Shown here piece after piece: positions 1 through 8,489 of a stretch of DNA of 64,000 bases. Within the stretch, counting starts at the first letter, position 1. The number at the start of each line of letters is the position of its first letter. Source of the DNA: Microbacterium sp. LWO13-1.2. GTDB lineage: Bacteria > Actinomycetota > Actinomycetes > Actinomycetales > Microbacteriaceae. The notes under the pieces are model-generated. The model saw only the letters and a program-made list of their open reading frames with translations. It ran no database searches and had not been told where the DNA came from. The translations under genes were made by a program, and so were the position numbers. The stretch lies in the NCBI RefSeq assembly GCF_038397725.1, contig NZ_CP151634.1, positions 2,480,001 through 2,544,000 on the forward strand. The letters are read 5' to 3'.

Positions 1-415
1 CGAACGCGAGCACGGGGGTGGGCAGCAGCCGCGGCAGCAGGATCGCACGGAGCCCGGCACCGGCGAACAGTTCGGCGGAGTCCGCGGCGAAGATCCGCGA
101 GTTGCGCCGGCCGTCGTATCCGATCACGACGGTCGGCGTGCCGCCGTGCGCGCGGGCGCGGAGATACGCGGCGAATCCGGCGGCGGCCTGTGCGACGAGC
201 ACGCGGTTCATCCGGTTGCTGCCGGCGCCCAGCTCACCGCGGAGCCCAGCCGTGCCGAAGGCGAGGCGGGTGCTGAAGCGGTCGTCGAGGTCGGCGGCGG
301 CGATGTCGTCGCCGCCGGCCGCCCGCGTGATGAGCGCGGCGAGTTCGTCGCGGGTCTCGTGGTCGGGATCCTGGCGCAGCCAGGCGCGCGCCTCGTCGAT
401 GCGCTGCTCGTTCAC
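1..415 (-). CDS. phospho-sugar mutase (phosphoglucomutase/phosphomannomutase family), N-terminal part, cut by window edge
   Basis: This is the first ~138 codons of an alpha-D-phosphohexomutase, which moves a phosphate between C1 and C6 of a hexose via a phosphoserine enzyme. The start is a GTG at 413-415, overlapping the stop of the PNP gene by four bases (GTGA), so the two are translationally coupled. The visible peptide begins VNEQRIDEARAWLRQDP and contains FGTAGLRGELGAGSNRMN, the conserved N-terminal substrate-binding block of the family, then VVIGYDGRRNS. The catalytic serine, metal and sugar loops lie beyond the edge, so glucose versus mannose (or phosphopentose) preference cannot be read. 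Pairing with a purine nucleoside phosphorylase would suit phosphopentomutase-like salvage of ribose 1-phosphate, but that is inference. Confidence 0.85.
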   Translation of the reverse strand, partial: MNEQRIDEARAWLRQDPDHETRDELAALITRAAGGDDIAAADLDDRFSTRLAFGTAGLRGELGAGSNRMNRVLVAQAAAGFAAYLRARAHGGTPTVVIGYDGRRNSRIFAADSAELFAGAGLRAILLPRLLPTPVLAF

Positions 416-1245
416 AGGGCCTCCACGACGCGGGCCAGGAGGGCCGAGATCACCGGTTCGGCCTCGCGCCCTGCCTCGATCACCTCGGCATGGCTGAGCG
501 GCGACTGCTGGATGCCGGCCGCGAGGTTCGTGATGAGCGAGAACCCGAGGATCTCCATCCCGGCCTCACGGGCCGCGATCGCCTCGAGCGCCGTCGACAT
601 GCCGACGATGTCGCCGCCGATCGCCTTCGCCATCTGCACTTCGGCCGGCGTCTCGTAGTGCGGCCCGCGGAACTGGCAGTACACGCCCTCATCGAGCGAC
701 GGATCGACGGTGTGGGCAATATCGCGCAGGCGCTTCGAATACAGGTCGGTGAGGTCGATGAAGGTGGCGCCCTCGAGCGGCGAATCGGCCGTGAGGTTGA
801 TGTGGTCGCTGATCAGGACGGGCTGGCCGGGCTTCCAGGTCTCGCGGATGCCGCCGGCGCCGTTGGTCAGCACCATGATCCGAGCACCCGTGGCGGCGGC
901 CGTGCGCACACTGTGCACGACCCGGCGCACGCCGTGGCTCTCGTAGTAGTGCGTGCGCGCGCCGATCACGAGGACGTTCTTGCCGTCGGGGGTGCGGATG
1001 CTGCGCAGGGTGCCGACATGACCTTCCAGGGCCGGCTTCGAGAACCCGGTGACCTCGGTCGCCGGGATCGTCGCGATGGTCTCGCCGATGATGTCGGCTG
1101 CTTTGCCCCAGCCGCTGCCGAGCGTGAGGGCGATGTCGTGCTTCTCGACGCCGCTCAGCCGCGCGATGTCGGCTGCGGCGAGGGCCGCGACCTCGAAGGG
1201 GTTCGCGTTCGGGGCGTCGAGAGGGTTGCTGTGTGTTTCGGGCAT
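412..1245 (-). CDS. punA: purine-nucleoside phosphorylase (trimeric, NP-II type)
   Basis: Cytosolic enzyme of purine salvage that splits inosine or guanosine with phosphate into base and ribose 1-phosphate. The 277-aa length matches the trimeric PNP/MTAP family. The phosphate-binding loop LGSGWG is at residues 42-47, TNGAGG follows in the middle of the protein, and the family block GPHYETPAEVQ is present, followed by GMSTALEAIAA and a base-binding TNLAAG. It is the first gene of an operon with the phosphosugar mutase downstream (four-base overlap). The 57-bp gap to the divergent flavoprotein gene must hold both promoters. MTA phosphorylase is a relative, but the sequence motifs and gene context favour PNP. 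Confidence 0.93.
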   Translation of the reverse strand: MPETHSNPLDAPNANPFEVAALAAADIARLSGVEKHDIALTLGSGWGKAADIIGETIATIPATEVTGFSKPALEGHVGTLRSIRTPDGKNVLVIGARTHYYESHGVRRVVHSVRTAAATGARIMVLTNGAGGIRETWKPGQPVLISDHINLTADSPLEGATFIDLTDLYSKRLRDIAHTVDPSLDEGVYCQFRGPHYETPAEVQMAKAIGGDIVGMSTALEAIAAREAGMEILGFSLITNLAAGIQQSPLSHAEVIEAGREAEPVISALLARVVEAL

Positions 1246-1302
1246 GGATCCACTCTAGGAACCTGCGGGCTTGCGGGCCAGGATTGCGGAAGAATAGAGA
1301 TC

Positions 1303-2742
1303 ATGTCTTCCACCACATTCGAGCGCACTCAGCGCGTCGCCGTCCTCGGCGGCGGTCCCGGCGGTTACGAGGCGGCTCTTGCAGCCGCGCAGCTCGGAGC
1401 CGAGGTGACCCTGGTGGAGCGTGTCGGCGTCGGCGGATCCGCGGTGCTGACCGACGTCGTGCCGTCGAAGAGCCTGATCGCCACGGCCGATGCGGCCGTC
1501 GCCATCTCCGAGGCGACCGACCTGGGCGTGCAGTTCTTCGCGAAAGGCGAGAACGGGAAGCCTCTCAAGCCCGAGATCGCCATCAATCTGGCGGCGGTGA
1601 ACAAGCGTCTCCTGGCTCTGGCCGGACAGCAGTCGGAGGATATGCGCAACACGCTGCTCGAGGCGGGCGTCCGCATCCTCTCCGGCCACGGACGACTGGA
1701 GGGTCCGAACGCGCTCGTCGTCTCGACCGGCCCCGGCGGCACGGACTTCGATCGCGTCGAGGCCGACACCCTCGTGATCTCCGTCGGCGCATCGCCGCGC
1801 GAACTCGACTCGGCCAAGCCCGACGGCAAGCGCATCCTCACCTGGACGCAGCTCTACGACATGAAGGCGCTTCCCGAGCACCTCATCGTGGTCGGCTCCG
1901 GTGTCACCGGCGCCGAGTTCGCGTCCGCGTACATGAACCTCGGCGCGAAGGTCACCCTGATCTCCAGTCGCGACCAGGTTCTCCCCGGTGAGGACCAGGA
2001 TGCTGCGCGCGTGCTCGAGAAGGTCTTCAAGCGCGGCGGGATGCAGGTTCTCTCCAAATCCCGTGCCGACAGCGTCGAGACCACCGCGACGGGCGTGCTT
2101 GTGACGCTGTCCGACGGGCGCACCGTTGAGGGCAGCCACTGCCTGATGGCGGTCGGATCGATTCCGAACACGGCGGGGATCGGTCTCGAGGAGGCGGGCG
2201 TTGAATTGGACGAGTCCGGCCACGTGCGCGTCAACCGGGTCGCGCGCACCTCGGTGCCGAACGTCTACTCGGTCGGTGACTGCACGAACTTCTTCCCGCT
2301 GGCCTCGGTGGCCGCGATGCAGGGGCGCACAGCAGTGTTCCACGCGCTCGGCGACATCGTCATTCCGCTCGAGCTGCGCAAGATCACCTCGAACATCTTC
2401 ACCGCCCCTGAGATCGCGACGGTCGGCTTCTCCGAGAAGGACGTCGAGGACGGCGCAGCGGACGGCATCGTCTACAAGCTGCCGCTGGCGGCGAACCCGC
2501 GGGCGAAGATGATGGGTATCAAGGACGGCTTCGTCAAGATCATCGCGCGGAAGGGATCGGGCACGGTGATCGGCGGCGTGATCGTGGCGCCGAAGGCCTC
2601 AGAACTGATCTACCCGATCGCGTTGGCCGTCGAAAGGCGTCTCAACGTCGATCAGGTCTCGCGCGTGTTCGCGGCGTACCCTTCGCTGTCCGGGAGCATC
2701 ACGGACGCCACCAGGGCGATGCACCTGGTCAACATCAGTTGA
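1303..2742 (+). CDS. Lpd-family flavoprotein NAD(P)H (quinone) oxidoreductase lacking the redox-active cysteines
   Basis: A 479-aa class I pyridine nucleotide-disulfide oxidoreductase fold. The FAD-binding GGGPGG is at residues 16-21, the NAD(P) loop GSGVTGAEFAS near 200, and VYSVGDC closes the FAD site. The ATG at 1303 is chosen because the dinucleotide-binding motif starts 15 residues later; an upstream extension in the same frame runs antisense through punA and is not credible. The usual redox motif with two cysteines four apart is GGSAVLTDVVPSK here: Ala47 and Val52 replace both cysteines. The C-terminal catalytic His-Glu pair is also missing (YPSLSG in place of HPTLSE). It therefore cannot act as dihydrolipoamide dehydrogenase. 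It resembles mycobacterial LpdA (Rv3303c), described as an NAD(P)H:quinone reductase; that substrate assignment is inferred. Confidence 0.9.
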   Translation: MSSTTFERTQRVAVLGGGPGGYEAALAAAQLGAEVTLVERVGVGGSAVLTDVVPSKSLIATADAAVAISEATDLGVQFFAKGENGKPLKPEIAINLAAVNKRLLALAGQQSEDMRNTLLEAGVRILSGHGRLEGPNALVVSTGPGGTDFDRVEADTLVISVGASPRELDSAKPDGKRILTWTQLYDMKALPEHLIVVGSGVTGAEFASAYMNLGAKVTLISSRDQVLPGEDQDAARVLEKVFKRGGMQVLSKSRADSVETTATGVLVTLSDGRTVEGSHCLMAVGSIPNTAGIGLEEAGVELDESGHVRVNRVARTSVPNVYSVGDCTNFFPLASVAAMQGRTAVFHALGDIVIPLELRKITSNIFTAPEIATVGFSEKDVEDGAADGIVYKLPLAANPRAKMMGIKDGFVKIIARKGSGTVIGGVIVAPKASELIYPIALAVERRLNVDQVSRVFAAYPSLSGSITDATRAMHLVNIS

Positions 2743-2747
2743 AGCAT

Positions 2748-2783
2748 GCGAAAGGCGCCCCACCGAAGTGGGGCGCCTTTCGC
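2748..2783. terminator. bidirectional intrinsic terminator between convergent genes
   Basis: Perfect 16-bp stem (GCGAAAGGCGCCCCAC and its complement) around a CGAA tetraloop, with AAAGG on one side and CCTTT on the other. It sits between the convergent flavoprotein and accA3 genes and can stop transcription from both sides. Confidence 0.9.
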
Positions 2784-2788
2784 GTATG

Positions 2789-4555
2789 TCAGCTGATGGT
2801 CAGAAGCTGGTGCCCCGCGGCGACCGTCGTGCCGGCCTCGGCGTTGATGGTGCCGATGGTGCCGTCCTTGTGCGCCTGCAGCGGCTGCTCCATCTTCATC
2901 GCCTCGAGCACGACCACCAGGTCGCCCTTGACGACCTGCTGGCCCTCTTCGACGGCGATCTTGACGACGGTGGCCTGCATCGGCGACTTGACCGCATCGC
3001 CGGCGGCACCGGCGTTCACGGTCGTCGCGTGGCTGCGGCGCGACGGCGGCACGGCAGCCGGACGCCCGGCGGTGCCCGCGGCCGCGGCGACCCGATCGGG
3101 CAGGCTCACCTCGAGGCGCTTGCCAGCGACCTCGACGACGACGGTGTGGCGACCGGGGCCGGTGGACGGTGCCTCCAGCTCGCCGTCCCACGCGGGGATG
3201 TCGTTCACGAACTCGGTCTCGATCCAGCGGGTGAAGATGCCGAAGCGGCCGTCTTCCGCGGTGAAGGCGGGATCGCGGACCACCTTGCGGTGGAACGGGA
3301 GCACCGTGGGAAGGCCCGCGACCTCGAACTCGTCGAGGGCGCGGCGGGCACGCTCCAGTGCTTCCTCCCGGTCCTTTCCGGTGACGATGATCTTGGCGAG
3401 CAGCGAGTCGAACGCACCCGAGACGGAGTCCCCGGCGGTGACGCCGGAGTCGAGGCGGATGCCGGGGCCGCCGAACGTCTTGAAGACGTGGATCGGTCCG
3501 GGCTGGGGGAGGAAGCCGCGACCGGGGTCCTCGCCGTTGATACGGAACTCGATCGAGTGCCCGACCGGCGTCGGGTCGTCGTAATCGATGGTGCCGCCGC
3601 TCGCGATGCGGAACTGCTCGCGCACCAGATCGATGCCGGTGACCTCTTCGGAGACCGGGTGCTCGACCTGGAGTCGGGTGTTCACCTCGAGGAACGAGAC
3701 GGTGCCGTCCGCACCGATCAGGAACTCACAGGTGCCGGCGCCGACGTAGCCGACCTCCTTGAGGATGGCCTTGGACGCCGCGTACAGCTGGCTGTTCTGC
3801 TCCTCGGTGAGGAACGGCGCCGGCGCCTCCTCGACGAGCTTCTGGTGGCGGCGCTGCAGCGAGCAGTCGCGCGTCGAGATGACGACGACGTTGCCTTCGG
3901 CATCCGCCAGGCACTGGGTCTCGACGTGGCGCGGCTTGTCGAGATACTTCTCCACGAAGCACTCGCCGCGTCCGAACGCGGTGATCGCCTCACGCGTCGC
4001 CGAGTCGAACATCTCAGCCACCTCGTCGAGTTCGCGGGCGACCTTCAGGCCGCGACCGCCGCCGCCGTAGGCAGCCTTGATCGCGATCGGCAGGCCGAAC
4101 TCCTTCGCGAACGCGATGACCTCGTCGGCCGATTCGACGGGGCCGGGGGTGCCCGGTGCGAGGGGGGCTCCGACCTTCTCGGCGACATGCCGTGCGGTGA
4201 CCTTGTCGCCGAGCGACTCGATCGCGTCGGGAGAGGGGCCGATCCAGATCATGCCGGCGGCGATGACCGCCCGCGCGAATTCGGCGTTCTCGGCGAGGAA
4301 GCCGTAGCCGGGGTGCACGGCATCGGCGCCGGCGCGACGCGCGATCGAGAGGATCTTGTCGATCTGCAGGTAGGTCTCGGCACTCGTCGCGCCGCCCAGG
4401 GCATATGCCTCGTCGGCCAGTCGGGTGTGCAGTGCATCCCGGTCCTGGTCGGCGTAAACGGCGACGGAGGCGATCCCGGAATCACGGGCTGCGCGGATGA
4501 TGCGTACGGCGATCTCGCCGCGGTTGGCGACGAGCACCTTGGCGATAGCAGGCAT
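2789..4555 (-). CDS. accA3: acyl-CoA carboxylase alpha chain (biotin carboxylase + BCCP)
   Basis: The 588-aa protein carboxylates its own biotin with bicarbonate and ATP, then hands CO2 to a beta subunit that makes malonyl- or methylmalonyl-CoA for fatty-acid synthesis. Visible in order: biotin carboxylase N-domain (NRGEIAVRI near residue 10, [15 protein letters not shown]), ATP-grasp domain (glycine-rich [12 protein letters not shown]), C-domain, then a biotinyl domain with EAMKMEQP, where Lys554 is the biotinylated residue. The start [14 protein letters not shown] is the usual family start; an upstream in-frame extension is ignored. It lies downstream of maf, with 78 bp between them, on the same strand. 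The matching beta and epsilon subunits are encoded about 7 kb away at 11.2-13.0 kb. Confidence 0.96.
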   Translation of the reverse strand: MPAIAKVLVANRGEIAVRIIRAARDSGIASVAVYADQDRDALHTRLADEAYALGGATSAETYLQIDKILSIARRAGADAVHPGYGFLAENAEFARAVIAAGMIWIGPSPDAIESLGDKVTARHVAEKVGAPLAPGTPGPVESADEVIAFAKEFGLPIAIKAAYGGGGRGLKVARELDEVAEMFDSATREAITAFGRGECFVEKYLDKPRHVETQCLADAEGNVVVISTRDCSLQRRHQKLVEEAPAPFLTEEQNSQLYAASKAILKEVGYVGAGTCEFLIGADGTVSFLEVNTRLQVEHPVSEEVTGIDLVREQFRIASGGTIDYDDPTPVGHSIEFRINGEDPGRGFLPQPGPIHVFKTFGGPGIRLDSGVTAGDSVSGAFDSLLAKIIVTGKDREEALERARRALDEFEVAGLPTVLPFHRKVVRDPAFTAEDGRFGIFTRWIETEFVNDIPAWDGELEAPSTGPGRHTVVVEVAGKRLEVSLPDRVAAAAGTAGRPAAVPPSRRSHATTVNAGAAGDAVKSPMQATVVKIAVEEGQQVVKGDLVVVLEAMKMEQPLQAHKDGTIGTINAEAGTTVAAGHQLLTIS

Positions 4556-4633
4556 GGTTGCCAGCCTAGCGAGAACGGACGCGATCGTTTTGACGACTCT
4601 CCACAAGAAAGGGGCGAGAACGTGGAGGAGAGT

Positions 4634-5317
4634 CTACGAGTCCGATTCCGGTCCTTGAGCCGGTCGTGCGGACCACAGGTCGGTCCACACGACGCCCAGT
4701 TCGGCGGCGAGGAGGCGCACCGTCGACAGCGACATGCCGACCACCGTCGAGGGGTCCCCGTCCACCCGCGTGATGAACGCTCCGCCGAGGCTGTCCACCG
4801 TGAACGCGCCGGCCACGTGCAGCGGCTCGCCGGAGGCGACGTAGGCGGCGATCTCCTCGTCGCCGATGTCGTCGGCGAAGGTGACCGCGGCATCGGCGAC
4901 CGCCGTCGCTTCACGGTGTCCGGCTCCCGGCGAGATGCGGAACACGGAGTGCCCGGAGTGCAGGACGCCGGTCGCGCCGCGCATCTCCTGCCAGCGCCGA
5001 GTCGCCTCCTCCGGCGTGTACGGCTTGCCGTAGACGCGGCCGCCGAGCTCGAACATCGAGTCGCCGCCGATCACGATGCCGTCGAACGCCGGATCCAGCG
5101 TCGTGATGCGGTTCGCGACATCGGCCGCTTTCGCCCGCGCGAGCAGGAGAACCAGCTCCCCGGGAGGAAGCTCGGCGCCGCGCTCAGCGGCCGCGGCGGC
5201 GGCAACGGCATCCTCATCGACCTCCGGGGCGAGTGTCAGCGGCTCGATCCCGGCCTGACGCAGCAGCATGAGTCGGGCAGGGGAGGTGGATGCCAGGCAG
5301 ACGCGCATGTTCTCCAC
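4634..5317 (-). CDS. maf: Maf-like nucleoside triphosphate pyrophosphatase
   Basis: Cytosolic house-cleaning enzyme of about 227 aa that hydrolyses non-canonical or modified NTPs to NMP and pyrophosphate. It begins with the family P-loop-like motif LASTSPARLMLLRQAGI and has GGDSMFELGGRVYGKP in the middle, where the conserved aspartate of Maf proteins sits, and DGDPSTVVGMSL near the end. Two starts are possible: GTG at 5315-5317, preceded by GAGGA, or ATG at 5306-5308. The GTG is used here. It is divergent from the RNA methyltransferase gene with only 14 bp between start codons, and upstream of accA3 on the same strand, an arrangement common in Actinobacteria. Confidence 0.92.
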   Translation of the reverse strand: MENMRVCLASTSPARLMLLRQAGIEPLTLAPEVDEDAVAAAAAAERGAELPPGELVLLLARAKAADVANRITTLDPAFDGIVIGGDSMFELGGRVYGKPYTPEEATRRWQEMRGATGVLHSGHSVFRISPGAGHREATAVADAAVTFADDIGDEEIAAYVASGEPLHVAGAFTVDSLGGAFITRVDGDPSTVVGMSLSTVRLLAAELGVVWTDLWSARPAQGPESDS

Positions 5318-5331
5318 CGTATCCTCGAATA

Positions 5332-6570
5332 ATGACTTCTCCCTCAGCCGGCCTGCTCGACCTCGATATCACCGGCATCGCACACGGCGGCACGTTCATC
5401 GCCCGCCACGAAGGCCGCGTGGTGTTCGTCTCCGACGCGATCCCGGGCGAGCGGGTGCGCGCGCGCCTGCTCGACCCCAAGGAGGGGGGCGAGGACAAGC
5501 GGAGCTTCTGGCGTGCGGAGACGGTCGAGGTGCTCGAGGCATCCCCGCACCGACGCCCGCACGTCTGGGCAGAGGCAGATGTCTCTCGGGACCCCGCCGA
5601 TCGTCCTGGTGGCGCGGACCTGGGGCACATCGAACTGGCACACCAGCGCATCCTGAAGCGTCAGGTGCTCAGCGAGGCGCTCGAGAAGTTCGCAGGTTCC
5701 GGTCTGGAAGCGCCAGAGGTGGAAGCCGTCGACGCCGGTGACGGGACCGGATGGCGCACCAGGATGACGTTGCACGTCGACGATGCGGGACGCGTCGGGC
5801 CGTACGCCGCGCGCAGTCACCGGGTCATCCCGGTGACCTCGTATCCGCTCGCGCGACCTGTCGTGGCCGCCGCAGCCCTCGACCTGCGCGATGCGAAGTT
5901 CGGTCGGATCGACCTCGTGGAGCCGGCGGACGGCCAAGTCCGCGTGATCCGCAAGGTCGACACCGGCCGGCGCCCACCCCGGGGCAGCGACAAGCGGGCG
6001 GCTCCGGAGATCGTGCGCGAGCGCGTCGGCGGACGGAGCTTCCAGGTCGACGCAGGCGGGTTCTGGCAGGTGCACTCGCAGGCGGCCCCCGTGCTCGACG
6101 GCGCAGTGCGTGAGCTCCTCGCCGGACGGGTCGACCCCTCCGCCACGCACTTCGACCTGTACGGCGGCGTCGGACTCTTCGCTGCGACGCTCGCAGACCT
6201 CGGCGCCACGGACATCGTGACCGTGGAATCCAGCCGCCGTGCGACCATGCAGGCTCGGGAGAACCTCGAGCCCCTGGACGTCACAGCCGTGACCGCACGA
6301 GTCGAGCGGTACCTCGACACCCTGCCCGAGGGGACTTCCGCCGGTGCCGTCGTGCTCGATCCGCCGCGGGCCGGCGCTGGCCGAGCTGTTGTGGACGCCG
6401 TGAACGCCCTCGCCCCGACGGCCATCGCCTACGTCGCCTGCGACCCGGTCGCGCTCGCACGCGATCTCGGGACGTTCCGCGGGCACGGATGGCAGGTGAC
6501 CGAGATGCGCGCGTACGATCTCTTCCCTCATTCGCACCATTTCGAGGTCGTCGCGCTCCTCCAGCGCTGA
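5332..6570 (+). CDS. TRAM-domain class I SAM-dependent RNA (uracil-5-) methyltransferase, TrmA/RlmD-like
   Basis: A 412-aa enzyme that methylates C5 of a uridine in rRNA or tRNA. An N-terminal OB-like TRAM region (about residues 5-65) precedes an RNA-binding middle part and a Rossmann methyltransferase domain. The SAM-binding loop is FDLYGGVGLFAATL, the catalytic motif LDPPRAGAG follows, and YVACDP carries the nucleophilic cysteine. The four-Cys iron-sulfur site seen in RlmD is not evident. The start ATG at 5332 is chosen because the TRAM motif begins at once and the divergent maf gene starts just upstream. The target base cannot be decided from sequence alone. Confidence 0.88.
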   Translation: MTSPSAGLLDLDITGIAHGGTFIARHEGRVVFVSDAIPGERVRARLLDPKEGGEDKRSFWRAETVEVLEASPHRRPHVWAEADVSRDPADRPGGADLGHIELAHQRILKRQVLSEALEKFAGSGLEAPEVEAVDAGDGTGWRTRMTLHVDDAGRVGPYAARSHRVIPVTSYPLARPVVAAAALDLRDAKFGRIDLVEPADGQVRVIRKVDTGRRPPRGSDKRAAPEIVRERVGGRSFQVDAGGFWQVHSQAAPVLDGAVRELLAGRVDPSATHFDLYGGVGLFAATLADLGATDIVTVESSRRATMQARENLEPLDVTAVTARVERYLDTLPEGTSAGAVVLDPPRAGAGRAVVDAVNALAPTAIAYVACDPVALARDLGTFRGHGWQVTEMRAYDLFPHSHHFEVVALLQR

Positions 6571-6601
6571 CGAGGCGTCAGCGCTGGAATAGGCTGAACG
6601 C

Positions 6602-7264
6602 ATGAGCAGGGTCGCACTGATCGATGATCACGAGTCCGTTCGTCTCGGACTCGAGGCGGCGTGCTCACGTGATGGAGGCCAGACCGTGGTCTTCTCCGGC
6701 AGTTCCGTGCGCGCGTACCTGGACTGGCGAGGAGCCACCGGCTCCGCGCCGGCGGACGTGGTCGCCCTCGATCTGACGCTCGGCGATGGCACGACCGTCA
6801 CCGAGAACGTGACAGCTCTGGTCGCCGACGGAGCGAGCGTCGTCATCCACAGTGTGGCCGACCGCCCGGACGCGGTGCGCGAGGCGCTGGCGGCGGGCGC
6901 GGTCGGCATTGTCAGCAAGTCCTCCCCGCTGGATGACGTGCTCGATGCGATCCGCACCGTCGCCAACGGCGAGGCGCTGAACAACGTCGAGTGGGCGAGC
7001 GCAGTCGACGGCGACCGCGACTTCGCCGACGCGCAACTCTCCCGTCGGGAGCGCGACGTGCTGCGCCTCTACGCGACCGGGCTGCCGCTGAAAGCCGTGG
7101 CGGAGCGGCTGGGCGTCGCCTATTCGACGGCGAAGGAGAACCTCTCCCGGATTCGAGTGAAGTACGTCGTGGTGGGACGCCCGGCGCCGACCAAGCTCGA
7201 CCTGGTGCGGCGCGCCGTGGAGGACGGGATCCTGCCGGCCGACAGGTCGCCGCATGTCAGCTGA
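6602..7264 (+). CDS. NarL/LuxR-family response regulator
   Basis: A 220-aa two-component response regulator. The receiver domain (1-125) has the acidic pair Asp8-Asp9 and the phosphoacceptor Asp57 in VVALDLTL. A conserved Ser follows in VVIHSVAD, and the conserved Lys is in VGIVSKSSP. The C-terminal LuxR-type helix-turn-helix (about 145-205) contains LSRRERDVLRLYATG and STAKENLSRIRVKY. The gene starts 31 bp after the methyltransferase gene and overlaps the downstream sensor kinase by 11 bp, so the two belong to one operon. Its target promoters are unknown; self-regulation is usual in this family but no repeat operator was recognised upstream. Confidence 0.92.
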   Translation: MSRVALIDDHESVRLGLEAACSRDGGQTVVFSGSSVRAYLDWRGATGSAPADVVALDLTLGDGTTVTENVTALVADGASVVIHSVADRPDAVREALAAGAVGIVSKSSPLDDVLDAIRTVANGEALNNVEWASAVDGDRDFADAQLSRRERDVLRLYATGLPLKAVAERLGVAYSTAKENLSRIRVKYVVVGRPAPTKLDLVRRAVEDGILPADRSPHVS

Positions 7265-8489
7265 CACGCTGAGCATCCGCGAGGCGTGGAACCAGATTCC
7301 GTCTCCTGGCGCTGCGGAGGCGGAGTTCGAGCGCTTCACCGGCAAGCGCATGGAGCGCATCCTCGCGATCGTGGTGGCGATCGGCTCCGCCGTGCTCGGG
7401 GCGCAGGCGCTGATCTCAGCCATCAGCACGATCTCGCGTGTCGACGCCCCGCGCGTCGTCATGCTCCTGGTGGTCTTCGTCCCACTGGCGGTGATGCTCC
7501 TCGCCTGTGTGCTCGGGCGGGGTGTGCGCATCGCGTCCGGTTCGTTCGCGATCGCCTACGTCGCGGCACTCGCGGCCTGGCCGTTGGTCGTCGATCCCGC
7601 AGCGAAGGGCGCGGGCGAACAGCCGTGGATCTTCTTCCTGGTGAATGTCGGAGTGGTCGCAGCGATGCTGGCGTTCCCGCTCTGGTTGCAGCTCACGTGG
7701 GCGATCGGCGTGCCCGTCGTCTACGGCTACGTCCGTCTTGTGCAGGGCGGGTTCTCCAGCGAGTTCTGGGTGAAGACCGCCTTCGACTTCTCCTTCACGC
7801 TGATCCTCGGCATCGTGATCATCTCGCTCGGATGGATGTTCCGCTCGGTCGCCGCAGGAGTCGACGACGCGCGCGGCCGTGCGGTGTCGTCCTATGCCGC
7901 AGCGGCGGCTGCGGCGGCTGCCGAGGAGGAGCGCGTCGCCATGGCGGCGCTCATGCACGACAGCGTGCTGGCCGCGCTGATCGCCGCGGAGCGCTCCGAA
8001 GGGGAGCGAGCCCGCGATCTTGCCGTCGGCATGGCCCGCGAGGCGCTCACCAGGCTCGCCAACACCGAGGCGGCTGTGGCCCAAGAGGGCAGTGACGAGC
8101 CGGTGGCGACCGCGCAGATCGTCATCGAGTTGCGCAGGGCGCTCTCCGAACAGGGAGTGGATGCCGTCGTCGAGGAGCGCGGGGGGATCGGGCTGATCCC
8201 CGGGCGGGTCGCACGTGCGCTCGTGCTCGCCGCGCGTCAATCGATCGGCAACGCTGTTGCGCATGCCAAAGGTCGGGGGCTGCACATCGTGGCCGAGGGT
8301 CGTGGCAACGAGGGCATCACCGTCACGATCAGCGACGCGGGTCCCGGATTCGACGTCGATGCGATCGCCGAGGATCGGCTCGGCATCCGGGCCTCGATCT
8401 TCGCCAGGATGGCGGGCGTCGCAGGCACGGCCACGATCGATTCGACTCCGCAGGGGACGACCGTGGTGCTCGGCTGGGAGCGGACGTGA
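7254..8489 (+). CDS. membrane sensor histidine kinase of the NarL-type two-component cluster
   Basis: A 411-aa kinase with about five to six membrane segments in residues 30-205, then an Ala-rich coiled linker (AAAAAAAAEEER), a dimerisation helix with LMHDSVLAALI carrying the likely phosphoacceptor His, and a C-terminal HATPase_c domain. In the latter, ARQSIGNAVAHAKG is the N-box and SDAGPGFDVDAI plus RLGIRASI are the G-boxes. There is no extracytoplasmic sensor domain of note, so the signal is probably sensed within or near the membrane. The start ATG at 7254 overlaps the regulator by 11 bp, and its stop overlaps the next gene by four bases, giving a three-gene operon. Confidence 0.87.
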   Translation: MSADTLSIREAWNQIPSPGAAEAEFERFTGKRMERILAIVVAIGSAVLGAQALISAISTISRVDAPRVVMLLVVFVPLAVMLLACVLGRGVRIASGSFAIAYVAALAAWPLVVDPAAKGAGEQPWIFFLVNVGVVAAMLAFPLWLQLTWAIGVPVVYGYVRLVQGGFSSEFWVKTAFDFSFTLILGIVIISLGWMFRSVAAGVDDARGRAVSSYAAAAAAAAAEEERVAMAALMHDSVLAALIAAERSEGERARDLAVGMAREALTRLANTEAAVAQEGSDEPVATAQIVIELRRALSEQGVDAVVEERGGIGLIPGRVARALVLAARQSIGNAVAHAKGRGLHIVAEGRGNEGITVTISDAGPGFDVDAIAEDRLGIRASIFARMAGVAGTATIDSTPQGTTVVLGWERT

